From positions 1 to 8,038 of the forward strand of contig DASTRU010000235.1 of the NCBI GenBank assembly GCA_035761045.1: DNA of 8,038 bases. The letters are read 5' to 3'. A program made the position numbers and the translations under genes. This DNA is from DASTRU01 sp035761045. GTDB lineage: Bacteria > Pseudomonadota > Gammaproteobacteria > Burkholderiales > Burkholderiaceae_E. Positions 1-6,555 of this stretch are shown in pieces (within the stretch, counting starts at the first letter, position 1; each line of letters opens with the position of its first letter). The notes beneath the pieces are model-generated. The model did not search any database, had not been told where the DNA came from, and saw only the letters and a list, made by a program, of their open reading frames with translations.

Positions 1-1
1 C

Positions 2-2155
2 GAAGGCGGCGAAAGCTTCATCGTCTCGATGGACGAAGTGATCCGTCGTGGCGGTACCAAGGGCGTGCAAGAGATCGTCATCGGCATGGCGCACCGCGGC
101 CGTTTGAACGTGCTCGTGAATACCCTAGGCAAGATGCCGAAGGACTTGTTCGCCGAATTCGAGGGCCAGCATGCCGACGATCTGCCTGCGGGCGACGTGA
201 AGTACCACCAAGGTTTTTCGAGCGATGTCTCCACGCCTTCGGGCCCGATTCATCTAAGCCTCGCGTTCAATCCGTCCCACCTCGAGATCGTCAATCCGGT
301 GGTCGAAGGTTCGGTGCGCGCGCGTCAAGATCGTCGTGGCGACGAGCGTGGCGATCAAGTGTTGCCGGTGCTCGTGCACGGCGACGCGGCTTTCGCGGGC
401 CAAGGCGTGGTGATGGAAACGCTGAACCTCGCGCAAACGCGCGGCTACGGTACGGGCGGCACGATTCATATCGTCATCAACAACCAAATCGGTTTCACGA
501 CCTCCGATCCGCGCGATTCGCGTTCGACGATCTATTGCTCCGACGTGGTCAAGATGATCGAAGCGCCGGTGTTGCACGTGAATGGCGACGATCCCGAAGC
601 GGTCGCGCTGGCCACGCAAATCGCGCTCGACTATCGCCAGGAATTCAATCGCGACGTGGTCGTCGACATCGTGTGCTTCCGCAAGCTCGGTCATAACGAG
701 CAAGACACGCCGGCGGTCACGCAACCGTTGATGTACAAGAAGATCGCGGCGCATCCAGGCACGCGCAAGCTGTACGCCGACAAGCTCGTCGCGCAAAACG
801 TCATCACGGCCGAGCAGGGCGACGAATACGTCAAGGCGTATCGCGCCGCGATGGATGCGGGCAAGCATACGAACGATCCGGTGCTGTCCAACTACAAGCG
901 TCAGTACGCGGTGGATTGGTTGCCGTTCCTTAACCGTAAATGGACTGACGCGGCCGACACGGGCGTGCCGATCGCCGAACTCAAGCGTTTGGCCGAACGC
1001 ATCACCACGCTGCCGGAAAACTTCAAGGCGCATCCGCTGGTCGAGAAAGTGATCGCCGACCGCCGCGCGATGGGCGAGGGCAAGGCGTCGCTCGACTGGG
1101 GCATGGGCGAGCATTTGGCGTTCGCGTCGCTGGTGGCGTCGGGTTACGCGGTGCGCATTACCGGCCAAGACTGCGGACGTGGCACGTTCACGCACCGCCA
1201 TGCGGTGCTACACGACCAAAACCGCGAGCGTTGGGATGCGGGTTCGTACATTCCGCTCGAACACGTAGCGGACAACCAAGCGCCGTTCACCGTCATCGAC
1301 TCGGTGTTGTCCGAGGAAGCGGTGCTGGGCTTTGAGTACGGTTACGCGACCGCCGAGCCCAACACGCTGGTGATCTGGGAAGCGCAGTTCGGCGACTTCG
1401 CCAACGGCGCGCAAGTCGTGATCGACCAGTTCATTAGCTCGGGCGAAGTGAAGTGGGGCCGTGTCAATGGCCTGACGCTCATGTTGCCGCATGGTTACGA
1501 AGGCCAAGGCCCCGAGCACAGCTCGGCGCGTCTCGAGCGCTTCTTGCAGCTGTGCGCCGACAACAATATGCAGGTGTGCCAACCGACCACGCCCGCGCAA
1601 ATTTTCCATCTGTTGCGCCGTCAAATGATCCGGCTGTTCCGCAAGCCGTTGGTGATCATGACGCCGAAGTCCTTGCTGCGTAATAAGGATGCCGTTTCGT
1701 CGCTTAGCGAATTGGCCAAGGGCAGCTTCCAGCCGGTGATCGGCGAAACCGCCGAGATCGAGGCGAAGAAGGTCAAGCGCGCGGTCGTGTGCTCGGGCAA
1801 GGTTTATTACGAGCTTGTGAATGCGCGTAAGGAACGCGAAGCCGACGACGTGGCGATTATTCGTGTCGAGCAGTTGTATCCGTTCGCTCATAAGGCGTTC
1901 GCGACCGAGCTGAAGAAGTATCCGAACCTCACCGAAGTGGTGTGGTGCCAAGACGAACCGCAGAACCAAGGCGCTTGGTTCCAGATCCAGCACAACCTGC
2001 TCGAGAACATGGAGCAAGGTCAGAAGCTGGGCTACGCGGGACGTCCGGCGTCGGCATCGCCCGCGGTCGGCTACTACGCCAAGCACAACGAGCAGCAAAA
2101 GGCGCTGATCGAAGCAGCGTTCGGCAAGCTCAAAGGCTTCGTCATTCGTCACTAA
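2..2155 (+). CDS. sucA: 2-oxoglutarate dehydrogenase E1 component (5' partial)
   Basis: This is the thiamine-diphosphate-dependent E1 subunit, which decarboxylates 2-oxoglutarate and passes the succinyl group to the lipoyl arm of E2 in the cytoplasmic TCA-cycle complex. The frame is open from base 2, so the Met at 29 is internal. Some 717 residues are visible, and by alignment with remembered E. coli SucA (933 aa) about 230 N-terminal residues are missing. Visible signatures are GMAHRGRLNV (active-site His codon 92-94), FNPSHLE (His codon 278-280), the ThDP/Mg site running from GDA (380-388) to NNQ (479-487), LGHNEQDTP, GYEGQGPEHSSAR (His codon 1517-1519) and the C-terminal AGRPASASPAVGY. No frameshift or stop interrupts it. 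It is followed by sucB, a non-overlapping partner in the same complex. The family call is very secure. The promoter is outside the window. Confidence 0.98.
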   Translation, partial: EGGESFIVSMDEVIRRGGTKGVQEIVIGMAHRGRLNVLVNTLGKMPKDLFAEFEGQHADDLPAGDVKYHQGFSSDVSTPSGPIHLSLAFNPSHLEIVNPVVEGSVRARQDRRGDERGDQVLPVLVHGDAAFAGQGVVMETLNLAQTRGYGTGGTIHIVINNQIGFTTSDPRDSRSTIYCSDVVKMIEAPVLHVNGDDPEAVALATQIALDYRQEFNRDVVVDIVCFRKLGHNEQDTPAVTQPLMYKKIAAHPGTRKLYADKLVAQNVITAEQGDEYVKAYRAAMDAGKHTNDPVLSNYKRQYAVDWLPFLNRKWTDAADTGVPIAELKRLAERITTLPENFKAHPLVEKVIADRRAMGEGKASLDWGMGEHLAFASLVASGYAVRITGQDCGRGTFTHRHAVLHDQNRERWDAGSYIPLEHVADNQAPFTVIDSVLSEEAVLGFEYGYATAEPNTLVIWEAQFGDFANGAQVVIDQFISSGEVKWGRVNGLTLMLPHGYEGQGPEHSSARLERFLQLCADNNMQVCQPTTPAQIFHLLRRQMIRLFRKPLVIMTPKSLLRNKDAVSSLSELAKGSFQPVIGETAEIEAKKVKRAVVCSGKVYYELVNARKEREADDVAIIRVEQLYPFAHKAFATELKKYPNLTEVVWCQDEPQNQGAWFQIQHNLLENMEQGQKLGYAGRPASASPAVGYYAKHNEQQKALIEAAFGKLKGFVIRH

Positions 2156-2158
2156 ACC

Positions 2159-2191
2159 CACACGGCACCCTTATCGATTCGGTGCCGTGTG
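2159..2191 (+). promoter_or_regulatory. Hairpin in sucA-sucB spacer (11-bp perfect stem)
   Basis: CACACGGCACC (2159-2169) and GGTGCCGTGTG (2181-2191) are exact reverse complements separated by an 11-base loop. It begins 4 bases after the sucA stop codon. There is no T-run after the stem, so it does not look like a complete intrinsic terminator. A role in mRNA 3'-end protection, processing or partial attenuation between sucA and sucB is possible, but that is inference; the structure itself is read directly. Confidence 0.6.
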
Positions 2192-2201
2192 AGTCCGCCG
2201 T

Positions 2202-2220
2202 ATCGCGCATGGAGCGCGAT
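2202..2220 (+). promoter_or_regulatory. Second hairpin in sucA-sucB spacer (7-bp stem)
   Basis: ATCGCGC (2202-2208) pairs exactly with GCGCGAT (2214-2220) around a 5-base loop. Its 3' arm overlaps a direct repeat, GGAGCGCG at 2211-2218 and again at 2226-2233, so alternative pairings are available. It has no T-run and no known function. It could form by chance in such GC-rich DNA, which is why confidence is low. Confidence 0.35.
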
Positions 2221-2251
2221 GTCGCGGAGCGCGGTGCCGCATGAACAGTTT

Positions 2252-2255
2252 GGAG
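2252..2255 (+). promoter_or_regulatory. Shine-Dalgarno deciding the sucB start
   Basis: GGAG lies 9 bases before the ATG at 2265. This, with the family N-terminus MAIVEVKVPQLSESV, favours 2265 over the in-frame ATG at 2241, which would add eight residues. The upstream ATG has only a more distant GGAG at 2226-2229, 11 bases away. Confidence 0.7.
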
Positions 2256-2264
2256 AACACAGAA

Positions 2265-3533
2265 ATGGCAATCGTTGAAGTCAAGGTTCCGCAACTTTCG
2301 GAATCGGTCGCGGAAGCAACCCTGCTGCAATGGAAGAAGAAGGCCGGCGAGGCGGTCGCCGTCGATGAAATCTTGATCGAAATCGAGACCGACAAGGTCG
2401 TGCTCGAAGTCCCCGCGCCGTCGGCGGGCGTGTTGGCCAGCATCATCAAAACGGATGGCGGCATGGTCGTGTCGGGCGAGACGATCGCCACCATCGACAC
2501 CGAGGCGAAAGCCGGCGCGGCGGCTCCCGCGCCTGCTCCGGCTCCGGCCGCCGCTGCACCCGCGCCCGCGCCGGTTGCCGCGGCTCAACCCGCGTCGTCA
2601 GGCGCGGTCGCCATGCCGGCCGCCGCGAAGTTGATGGCCGAAACCGGCGTCACGCCCGCGCAAGGCACGGGTCGCGATGGCCGCATTACCAAGGGCGACG
2701 TGCTCGCCGCCGCGTCGAGCCCCGCGCCTGTGGCGGCCGCGAAAGCATCTGCCCCAGCCGCGCCCCGCGCGCCGAGCCCGGCGGCGTTACCCGCCGTCGA
2801 TGCGAGCCTGGGCGCCGAAGCCATGCTCGAAGGTCGTCCCGAGCAACGCGTGCCGATGTCGCGTTTACGCGCGCGTATCGCCGAACGTTTGCTGCAATCG
2901 CAAGCGAGCAACGCCATCCTGACCACGTTCAACGAAGTGAACATGCAGCCGGTCATGGATATGCGTAAGCGTTTCCAAGAGAAGTTCGAGAAGGAACACG
3001 GCGTCAAGCTCGGTTTCATGAGCTTCTTCGTCAAGGCGGCGGTGCATGCGCTTAAAAAATACCCGGTGCTCAACGCATCGGTGGACGGCAACGACATCGT
3101 CTATCACGGCTATTTCGACATCGGCATCGCGGTGGGTTCGCCGCGTGGTTTGGTCGTACCGATTTTGCGCAACGTCGATCAAATGACGTTTGCCGACATC
3201 GAGAAAAAGATCGCCGAGTTCGGTCAAAAGGCGAAGGACGGCAAGCTCAGCATCGAGGAACTCACCGGCGGCACGTTCTCCATCAGCAACGGCGGCGTCT
3301 TCGGTTCAATGCTGTCCACGCCGATCATCAACCCGCCGCAATCGGCCATTCTTGGCGTGCATGCGACCAAGGAACGCCCGGTGGTGGAAAACGGCCAGAT
3401 CGTGATTCGCCCGATCAACTACCTCGCCATGTCGTATGACCATCGCATCATCGACGGTCGCGAAGCGGTGCTCGGCCTGGTCGCGATGAAAGAAGCGCTC
3501 GAAGATCCCGCGCGCTTGTTGTTCGACTTGTAA
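2265..3533 (+). CDS. sucB: Dihydrolipoyl succinyltransferase, E2 of 2-oxoglutarate dehydrogenase
   Basis: The E2 core of the complex transfers the succinyl group from its lipoyl arm to CoA, giving succinyl-CoA. The 422-residue protein, of normal length, has the standard domain order. An N-terminal lipoyl domain (about 1-77) carries the lipoylated Lys44 in ETDKVVLEV. An Ala/Pro-rich swinging linker covers about 84-113. A peripheral subunit-binding domain (about 115-148, AMPAAAKLM to GRDGRITKGDV) is followed by a second Ala/Pro linker (about 150-178). The catalytic acyltransferase domain (about 193-422) contains SYDHRIIDGREAV, with catalytic His393 and Asp397. It is read as SucB rather than AceF because it has one lipoyl domain, sits after sucA and has the DHRIIDGREAV form of the motif. 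ATG 2265 is preferred over the in-frame ATG at 2241 on Shine-Dalgarno and family grounds. It is probably cotranscribed with sucA and lpdA. Confidence 0.97.
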   Translation: MAIVEVKVPQLSESVAEATLLQWKKKAGEAVAVDEILIEIETDKVVLEVPAPSAGVLASIIKTDGGMVVSGETIATIDTEAKAGAAAPAPAPAPAAAAPAPAPVAAAQPASSGAVAMPAAAKLMAETGVTPAQGTGRDGRITKGDVLAAASSPAPVAAAKASAPAAPRAPSPAALPAVDASLGAEAMLEGRPEQRVPMSRLRARIAERLLQSQASNAILTTFNEVNMQPVMDMRKRFQEKFEKEHGVKLGFMSFFVKAAVHALKKYPVLNASVDGNDIVYHGYFDIGIAVGSPRGLVVPILRNVDQMTFADIEKKIAEFGQKAKDGKLSIEELTGGTFSISNGGVFGSMLSTPIINPPQSAILGVHATKERPVVENGQIVIRPINYLAMSYDHRIIDGREAVLGLVAMKEALEDPARLLFDL

Positions 3534-3542
3534 TCGGCCGCC

Positions 3543-3547
3543 AAAGG
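3543..3547 (+). promoter_or_regulatory. Probable ribosome binding site of the SHOCT-PspC gene
   Basis: AAAGG ends 7 bases before ATG 3555. It is a modest Shine-Dalgarno match and supports that start. A second in-frame ATG at 3561 would shorten the protein by two residues. Confidence 0.45.
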
Positions 3548-3554
3548 CTTCGCC

Positions 3555-3869
3555 ATGGTGATGCTCGACGAACTCGAACGGTTGCAGCGCTTGAAGGAGT
3601 TGGGCGCGTTGACCGACGAGGAGTTCGCGCAAGCCAAGGCGAAGCTGTTCGCCGAAGACGCCGCGCCGCGTCCCAAGACGCTCGACGCGGTCAACGCGTT
3701 TCGTCGTTCGCGCCACGATCAATGGTTGGCGGGCGTGTGCGGCGGTCTCGCGCGTTCGACGGGTCTAGCGTCATGGATTTGGCGCGCGATTTTTTTGATC
3801 GGTCTTGTCTTTGGCTTTTTCACCGCCATTGTTTACATCGCGGTTTGGCTGCTCGTGCCCGAGGAATGA
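3555..3869 (+). CDS. Small SHOCT-PspC domain membrane protein
   Basis: This 104-residue protein combines two short domains. Residues about 4-33 (LDELERLQRLKELGALTDEE and following) match the SHOCT pattern, a short helical oligomerisation domain with the LKELGALTDEEF core. Residues about 52-104 match PspC: DQWLAGVCGGLARSTGL, then a hydrophobic stretch (about 74-101) that can span the membrane, ending YIAVWLLVPEE. PspC proteins are inner-membrane sensors or effectors in the phage-shock envelope stress response, but no pspA or pspB partner is visible here and the role is unknown. It starts 21 bases after sucB and ends 39 bases before lpdA, so it is probably cotranscribed with the dehydrogenase genes, which have no obvious need for it. 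A 7-base T run (3790-3796) lies within the membrane-segment codons. Domain calls are recognised by eye, not by a search. Confidence 0.85.
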   Translation: MVMLDELERLQRLKELGALTDEEFAQAKAKLFAEDAAPRPKTLDAVNAFRRSRHDQWLAGVCGGLARSTGLASWIWRAIFLIGLVFGFFTAIVYIAVWLLVPEE

Positions 3870-3898
3870 ATCGGGGCGAAGCCGGTCCGCTTGAGCCT

Positions 3899-3903
3899 AA
3901 GGA
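3899..3903 (+). promoter_or_regulatory. Shine-Dalgarno deciding the lpdA start
   Basis: AAGGA lies 5 bases before ATG 3909 and overlaps codons of the longer reading that would begin at the in-frame TTG at 3891. It supports ATG 3909, giving the family-like N-terminus MSQTFDVVVVGAGPGG. Confidence 0.7.
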
Positions 3904-3908
3904 AATTC

Positions 3909-5336
3909 ATGTCACAAACATTTGACGTCGTGGTCGTGGGCGCGGGCCCAGGCGGCTACATCGCCGCGATTCGCGCGGCGCAGCTCGGTCTTAAGGTTGC
4001 GTGTATCGACGCGTGGAAGAACGCCAAGGGCGGCCCCGCGCCGGGCGGCACGTGCACCAACGTCGGCTGCATTCCGTCCAAGGCCTTGCTGCAATCGTCG
4101 GAGAACTTCGATCACGCGGGCCATGCGTTTGCCGCGCACGGCATCAAGGTCCAAGGGCTCGAGCTTGACCTACCGCAAATGCTCAAACGCAAGGACCAAG
4201 TGGTTGATCAAAACAACCAAGGCATCTTGTTCTTGTTCAAGAAAAACAAGGTCACCTTCTTCCATGGGCTGGGCGCGTTCAGCGGTAAGGCCGAAGGGGG
4301 TTACGAGATCAAGGTAACGGGCGCGAAGGACGAGACGATCGTGGCCAAGCACGTCATCGTCGCGACGGGCTCGAACGCGCGCGCGTTGCCCGGTGCGCCG
4401 TTCGACGAAGAGCGCATCCTCAGCAACGACGGCGCGTTGCGCATCAACGGCGTGCCGAAAAAATTGGGCGTGATCGGCGCGGGCGTGATCGGCTTGGAGA
4501 TGGGCAGCGTATGGCGTCGCCTGGGCGCCGACGTCACGATCCTCGAAGGCTTGCCGCAATTCCTCGGCGCGGTGGACGAGCAAATCGCCAAGGAAGCGCA
4601 CAAGATTTTTACCAAGCAAGGCTTGAAGATTCACTTGGGCGTGAAAGTTGGCGACATCAAAACCACCAAGTCCGGCGTGACGATCGCCTGGACCGACGCG
4701 CAAGGCGCCGCGCAAACGCTCGAGGTGGACCGGCTCATCGTATCAATCGGCCGCGTGCCGAATACGAACGGATTGAACGCCGATGCCGTGGGCCTCAAGC
4801 GCGACGAGCGTGGCTTCATCGTGGTGGATGAAGACTGCCGCACCAACCTGCCTAATGTGTGGGCGGTGGGCGACGTGGTGCGCGGCCCGATGCTCGCGCA
4901 CAAGGCCGAGGAAGAGGGCGTGGCGGTGGCCGAGCGCATCGCGGGCAAGCATGGGCATGTCAACTTCGACACGATTCCCTGGGTGATCTACACCAGCCCT
5001 GAAATCGCCTGGGTCGGCAAGACCGAGCAACAACTCAAGGCCGAAGGCCGTGCGTATAAAGCGGGCAGTTTTCCGTTCATGGCCAATGGCCGCGCGCGCG
5101 CGTTGGGCGATACGATCGGCATGGTCAAGTTCATCGCCGATGCGAAGACGGACGAAATTCTCGGCGTGCACATGATCGGCCCGGTGGTGTCCGAGTTGAT
5201 CTCGGAAGCCGTGGTCGCGATGGAGTTCAAGGCCTCGGCCGAAGATATCGGCATGATCTGCCACGCGCATCCGTCCTTGTCCGAGGCGACGAAGGAAGCC
5301 GCGCTCGCGGTCGCAGGTCGCACTCTTAACTTCTAA
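3909..5336 (+). CDS. lpdA: Dihydrolipoyl dehydrogenase, E3 of 2-oxoglutarate dehydrogenase
   Basis: E3 is a homodimeric flavoprotein that reoxidises dihydrolipoyl-E2 and reduces NAD+. The 475-residue protein is of usual length. It shows the FAD-binding GAGPGG (11-16), the redox-active disulphide in GGTCTNVGCIPSK (Cys49 and Cys54), the ATGS motif (152-155), the NAD-binding GAGVIGLE (190-197), the second FAD motif WAVGDVVRGPMLAHKA and the C-terminal active-site pair in HAHPSLSE (His454 and Glu459). Thr50 replaces the more usual Leu of GGTCLNVGC, which I regard as a tolerated variant. ATG 3909 is chosen over TTG 3891 because of the Shine-Dalgarno and family N-terminus. Its position after sucA and sucB marks it as the 2-oxoglutarate dehydrogenase E3, though it may also serve other lipoyl complexes; this cannot be decided here. 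A terminator-shaped hairpin lies 25 bases past its stop. Confidence 0.97.
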   Translation: MSQTFDVVVVGAGPGGYIAAIRAAQLGLKVACIDAWKNAKGGPAPGGTCTNVGCIPSKALLQSSENFDHAGHAFAAHGIKVQGLELDLPQMLKRKDQVVDQNNQGILFLFKKNKVTFFHGLGAFSGKAEGGYEIKVTGAKDETIVAKHVIVATGSNARALPGAPFDEERILSNDGALRINGVPKKLGVIGAGVIGLEMGSVWRRLGADVTILEGLPQFLGAVDEQIAKEAHKIFTKQGLKIHLGVKVGDIKTTKSGVTIAWTDAQGAAQTLEVDRLIVSIGRVPNTNGLNADAVGLKRDERGFIVVDEDCRTNLPNVWAVGDVVRGPMLAHKAEEEGVAVAERIAGKHGHVNFDTIPWVIYTSPEIAWVGKTEQQLKAEGRAYKAGSFPFMANGRARALGDTIGMVKFIADAKTDEILGVHMIGPVVSELISEAVVAMEFKASAEDIGMICHAHPSLSEATKEAALAVAGRTLNF

Positions 5337-5350
5337 GTCGAGTAGACGTC

Positions 5351-6499
5351 ATGTCACTTCCAGAGGGCGCCGCGGCGCCCTTTGCTTTGCACGGCACGAG
5401 CGAGACGCCACCGCCCACCGATGTGCTCGCGTTCTACGAGCAAGCACTCAAGGCACGCGGTTTTAAAAGCGATCCCGCGCAGTATCGCGCGGTCGAACGC
5501 TTGCAACGCATGCTCGAAGATTGGGTCGCGTTTAAACACGCGCGTCGCAACGCGTTTCTCAAACTCGTGAGCCGGCCCGAGTTGCCGCGCAGCGTGTATC
5601 TTTGGGGTGGAGTGGGGCGCGGCAAATCGTTTTTGATGGACGCGTTTTATTCGGTGGTGCCGGTGGTGCGCAAAACGCGCGTGCACTTTCACGAATTCAT
5701 GCGCGGCGTGCATCGCGAGTTGGACGAACTCAAAGGTGTTCAAGACCCGCTCGACGAAGTCGCGCGCCGTACCGCGCGCAAGGTGCGCTTAATTTGCTTC
5801 GACGAGTTTCATGTCAGCGACATCGCCGACGCGATGATCTTGCATCGCTTGCTCGAACGCTTGTTCGACAACGGCGTCGCGTTCGTCATGACGTCCAATT
5901 ACGAACCCAGCACGCTGTACCCCGATGGCTTGCATCGCGACCGCATCTTGCCGGCCATCAAACTCATCGAAGAACGTTTCGATGTTTTGAATGTCGATAG
6001 CGGTGTCGATTACCGCAAGCGCGTGCTTGAACAAGTGCAGGCTTATCACACGCCCTTGGGCGTGCAAGCCGATAAGGCCTTGCGTGTGGCATTCGCCAAG
6101 GTGGCCGAGGTGGGCGATGAAAATCCGGTGCTGCATATCGAGCATCGCGAGATTCGTTCGTTACGGCGCGCGGGCGGCGTGGTGTGGTTTGAATTCGCCA
6201 CCTTATGCGGTGGCCCGCGTTCGCAAAACGATTACCTGGAAATCGCGTCGCAGTTTCATACCGTCGTGCTTTCGGGCGTGCCGTGCATGTCGGCCGCCAT
6301 GCATAGCGAGGCGCGGCGATTTACTTGGTTGATCGACGTGCTGTACGACCAACGCGTCAAGCTCATCATGTCCGCCGAAGCGCCGCCCGATCAGCTTTAC
6401 ACCGAAGGCCGCATGGCGAATGAGTTTCAACGCACGGTCAGTCGCATCATTGAAATGCAAAGCCGCGAATACTTGGAAGCGCCACGGCGAATCGGTTAA
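5351..6499 (+). CDS. zapE: ZapE/AFG1-type P-loop ATPase
   Basis: ZapE, the bacterial relative of mitochondrial AFG1/LACE1, is an ATPase linked in E. coli to Z-ring constriction; AFG1 relatives act in protein quality control. This 382-residue protein shows the family signatures: Walker A GGVGRGKS (86-93, Lys92), HFHEFMRGVH (112-121), Walker B LICFDEFHVSD (147-157), a sensor-1-like TSNYEP (181-186), and the C-terminal EFQRTVSRIIEM (358-369). The second Walker A residue is Gly87, where I recall Pro being usual in the family; the essential GxGKS is intact. The gene starts 14 bases after the lpdA stop, an order known from betaproteobacteria. The start is uncertain: ATG 5351 has only a weak GAG (5340-5342), and a terminator-like palindrome covers codons 4-11. 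The family-like sequence begins near residue 24 (DVLAFYEQALKARGF), so in-frame GTG 5423 is an alternative, although it lacks a clear Shine-Dalgarno. Confidence 0.92.
   Translation: MSLPEGAAAPFALHGTSETPPPTDVLAFYEQALKARGFKSDPAQYRAVERLQRMLEDWVAFKHARRNAFLKLVSRPELPRSVYLWGGVGRGKSFLMDAFYSVVPVVRKTRVHFHEFMRGVHRELDELKGVQDPLDEVARRTARKVRLICFDEFHVSDIADAMILHRLLERLFDNGVAFVMTSNYEPSTLYPDGLHRDRILPAIKLIEERFDVLNVDSGVDYRKRVLEQVQAYHTPLGVQADKALRVAFAKVAEVGDENPVLHIEHREIRSLRRAGGVVWFEFATLCGGPRSQNDYLEIASQFHTVVLSGVPCMSAAMHSEARRFTWLIDVLYDQRVKLIMSAEAPPDQLYTEGRMANEFQRTVSRIIEMQSREYLEAPRRIG
5362..5388 (+). terminator. Terminator-like hairpin after lpdA, inside the 5' end of zapE
   Basis: AGGGCGCCGCGGCGCCCT (5364-5381) is a perfect 18-base palindrome. 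With flanking A-U and G-U pairs it can form a 9-bp stem (5362-5370 with 5375-5383) around a CGCG loop, and TTTGCTTT (5381-5388) follows. It is 25 bases past the lpdA stop, where a terminator of the sucAB-lpdA unit would be expected. The conflict is that it falls within the first codons of the zapE frame starting at 5351. Termination could be partial. The shape is seen directly; function is inferred. Confidence 0.55.
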
Positions 6500-6530
6500 T
6501 GAACATCGCGAGTGTGGCAAGCTCGTCGTC

Positions 6531-6555
6531 TTAAATCGCTTATTAAATTTGACTC
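6531..6555 (+). promoter_or_regulatory. AT-rich leader before folE, possible weak promoter
   Basis: TTAAATCGCTTATTAAATTT (6531-6550) is much richer in A and T than the surrounding DNA and lies directly before the folE ATG. TATTAA at 6541-6546 resembles a -10 box and would place transcription initiation near the ATG, implying a leaderless message. No good -35 is visible at the matching distance. No Shine-Dalgarno is seen before the ATG. A purely translational role for the AT-rich stretch is equally possible. Confidence 0.3.

Noticed and set aside
29..31. ATG 29 as the sucA start
   Set aside because: The frame is open to the left edge with the conserved EGGE motif before it, and about 230 N-terminal residues would otherwise be absent.
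254..1201. Long antisense open frame (315 codons) within sucA
   Set aside because: Arg/His/Val-rich translation typical of the reverse complement of a GC-rich gene. The + strand is an unmistakable SucA, so this is a codon-bias shadow.
1208..2161. Second long antisense open frame (317 codons) within sucA
   Set aside because: Same bias pattern, no recognisable motifs, and fully overlapped by conserved SucA coding sequence.
2520..2610. Low-complexity GC-rich repeat-like stretch in sucB
   Set aside because: It is the Ala/Pro-rich flexible linker between the lipoyl and subunit-binding domains, normal for E2 proteins.
3790..3796. Seven-T run preceded by GC-rich bases, as a terminator or phase-variable tract
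   Set aside because: It has no stem before it and encodes hydrophobic residues of the PspC membrane segment. Seven bases is short for convincing slippage control.
5091..5102. CG dinucleotide repeat (six units), as possible Z-DNA or a repeat element
   Set aside because: It encodes the conserved NGRARA segment of LpdA and is explained by codon choice in GC-rich DNA.
6549..6554. TTGACT as a -35 promoter element
   Set aside because: It abuts the folE ATG, so any transcript from it would start inside folE. No sensible -10 use was seen.
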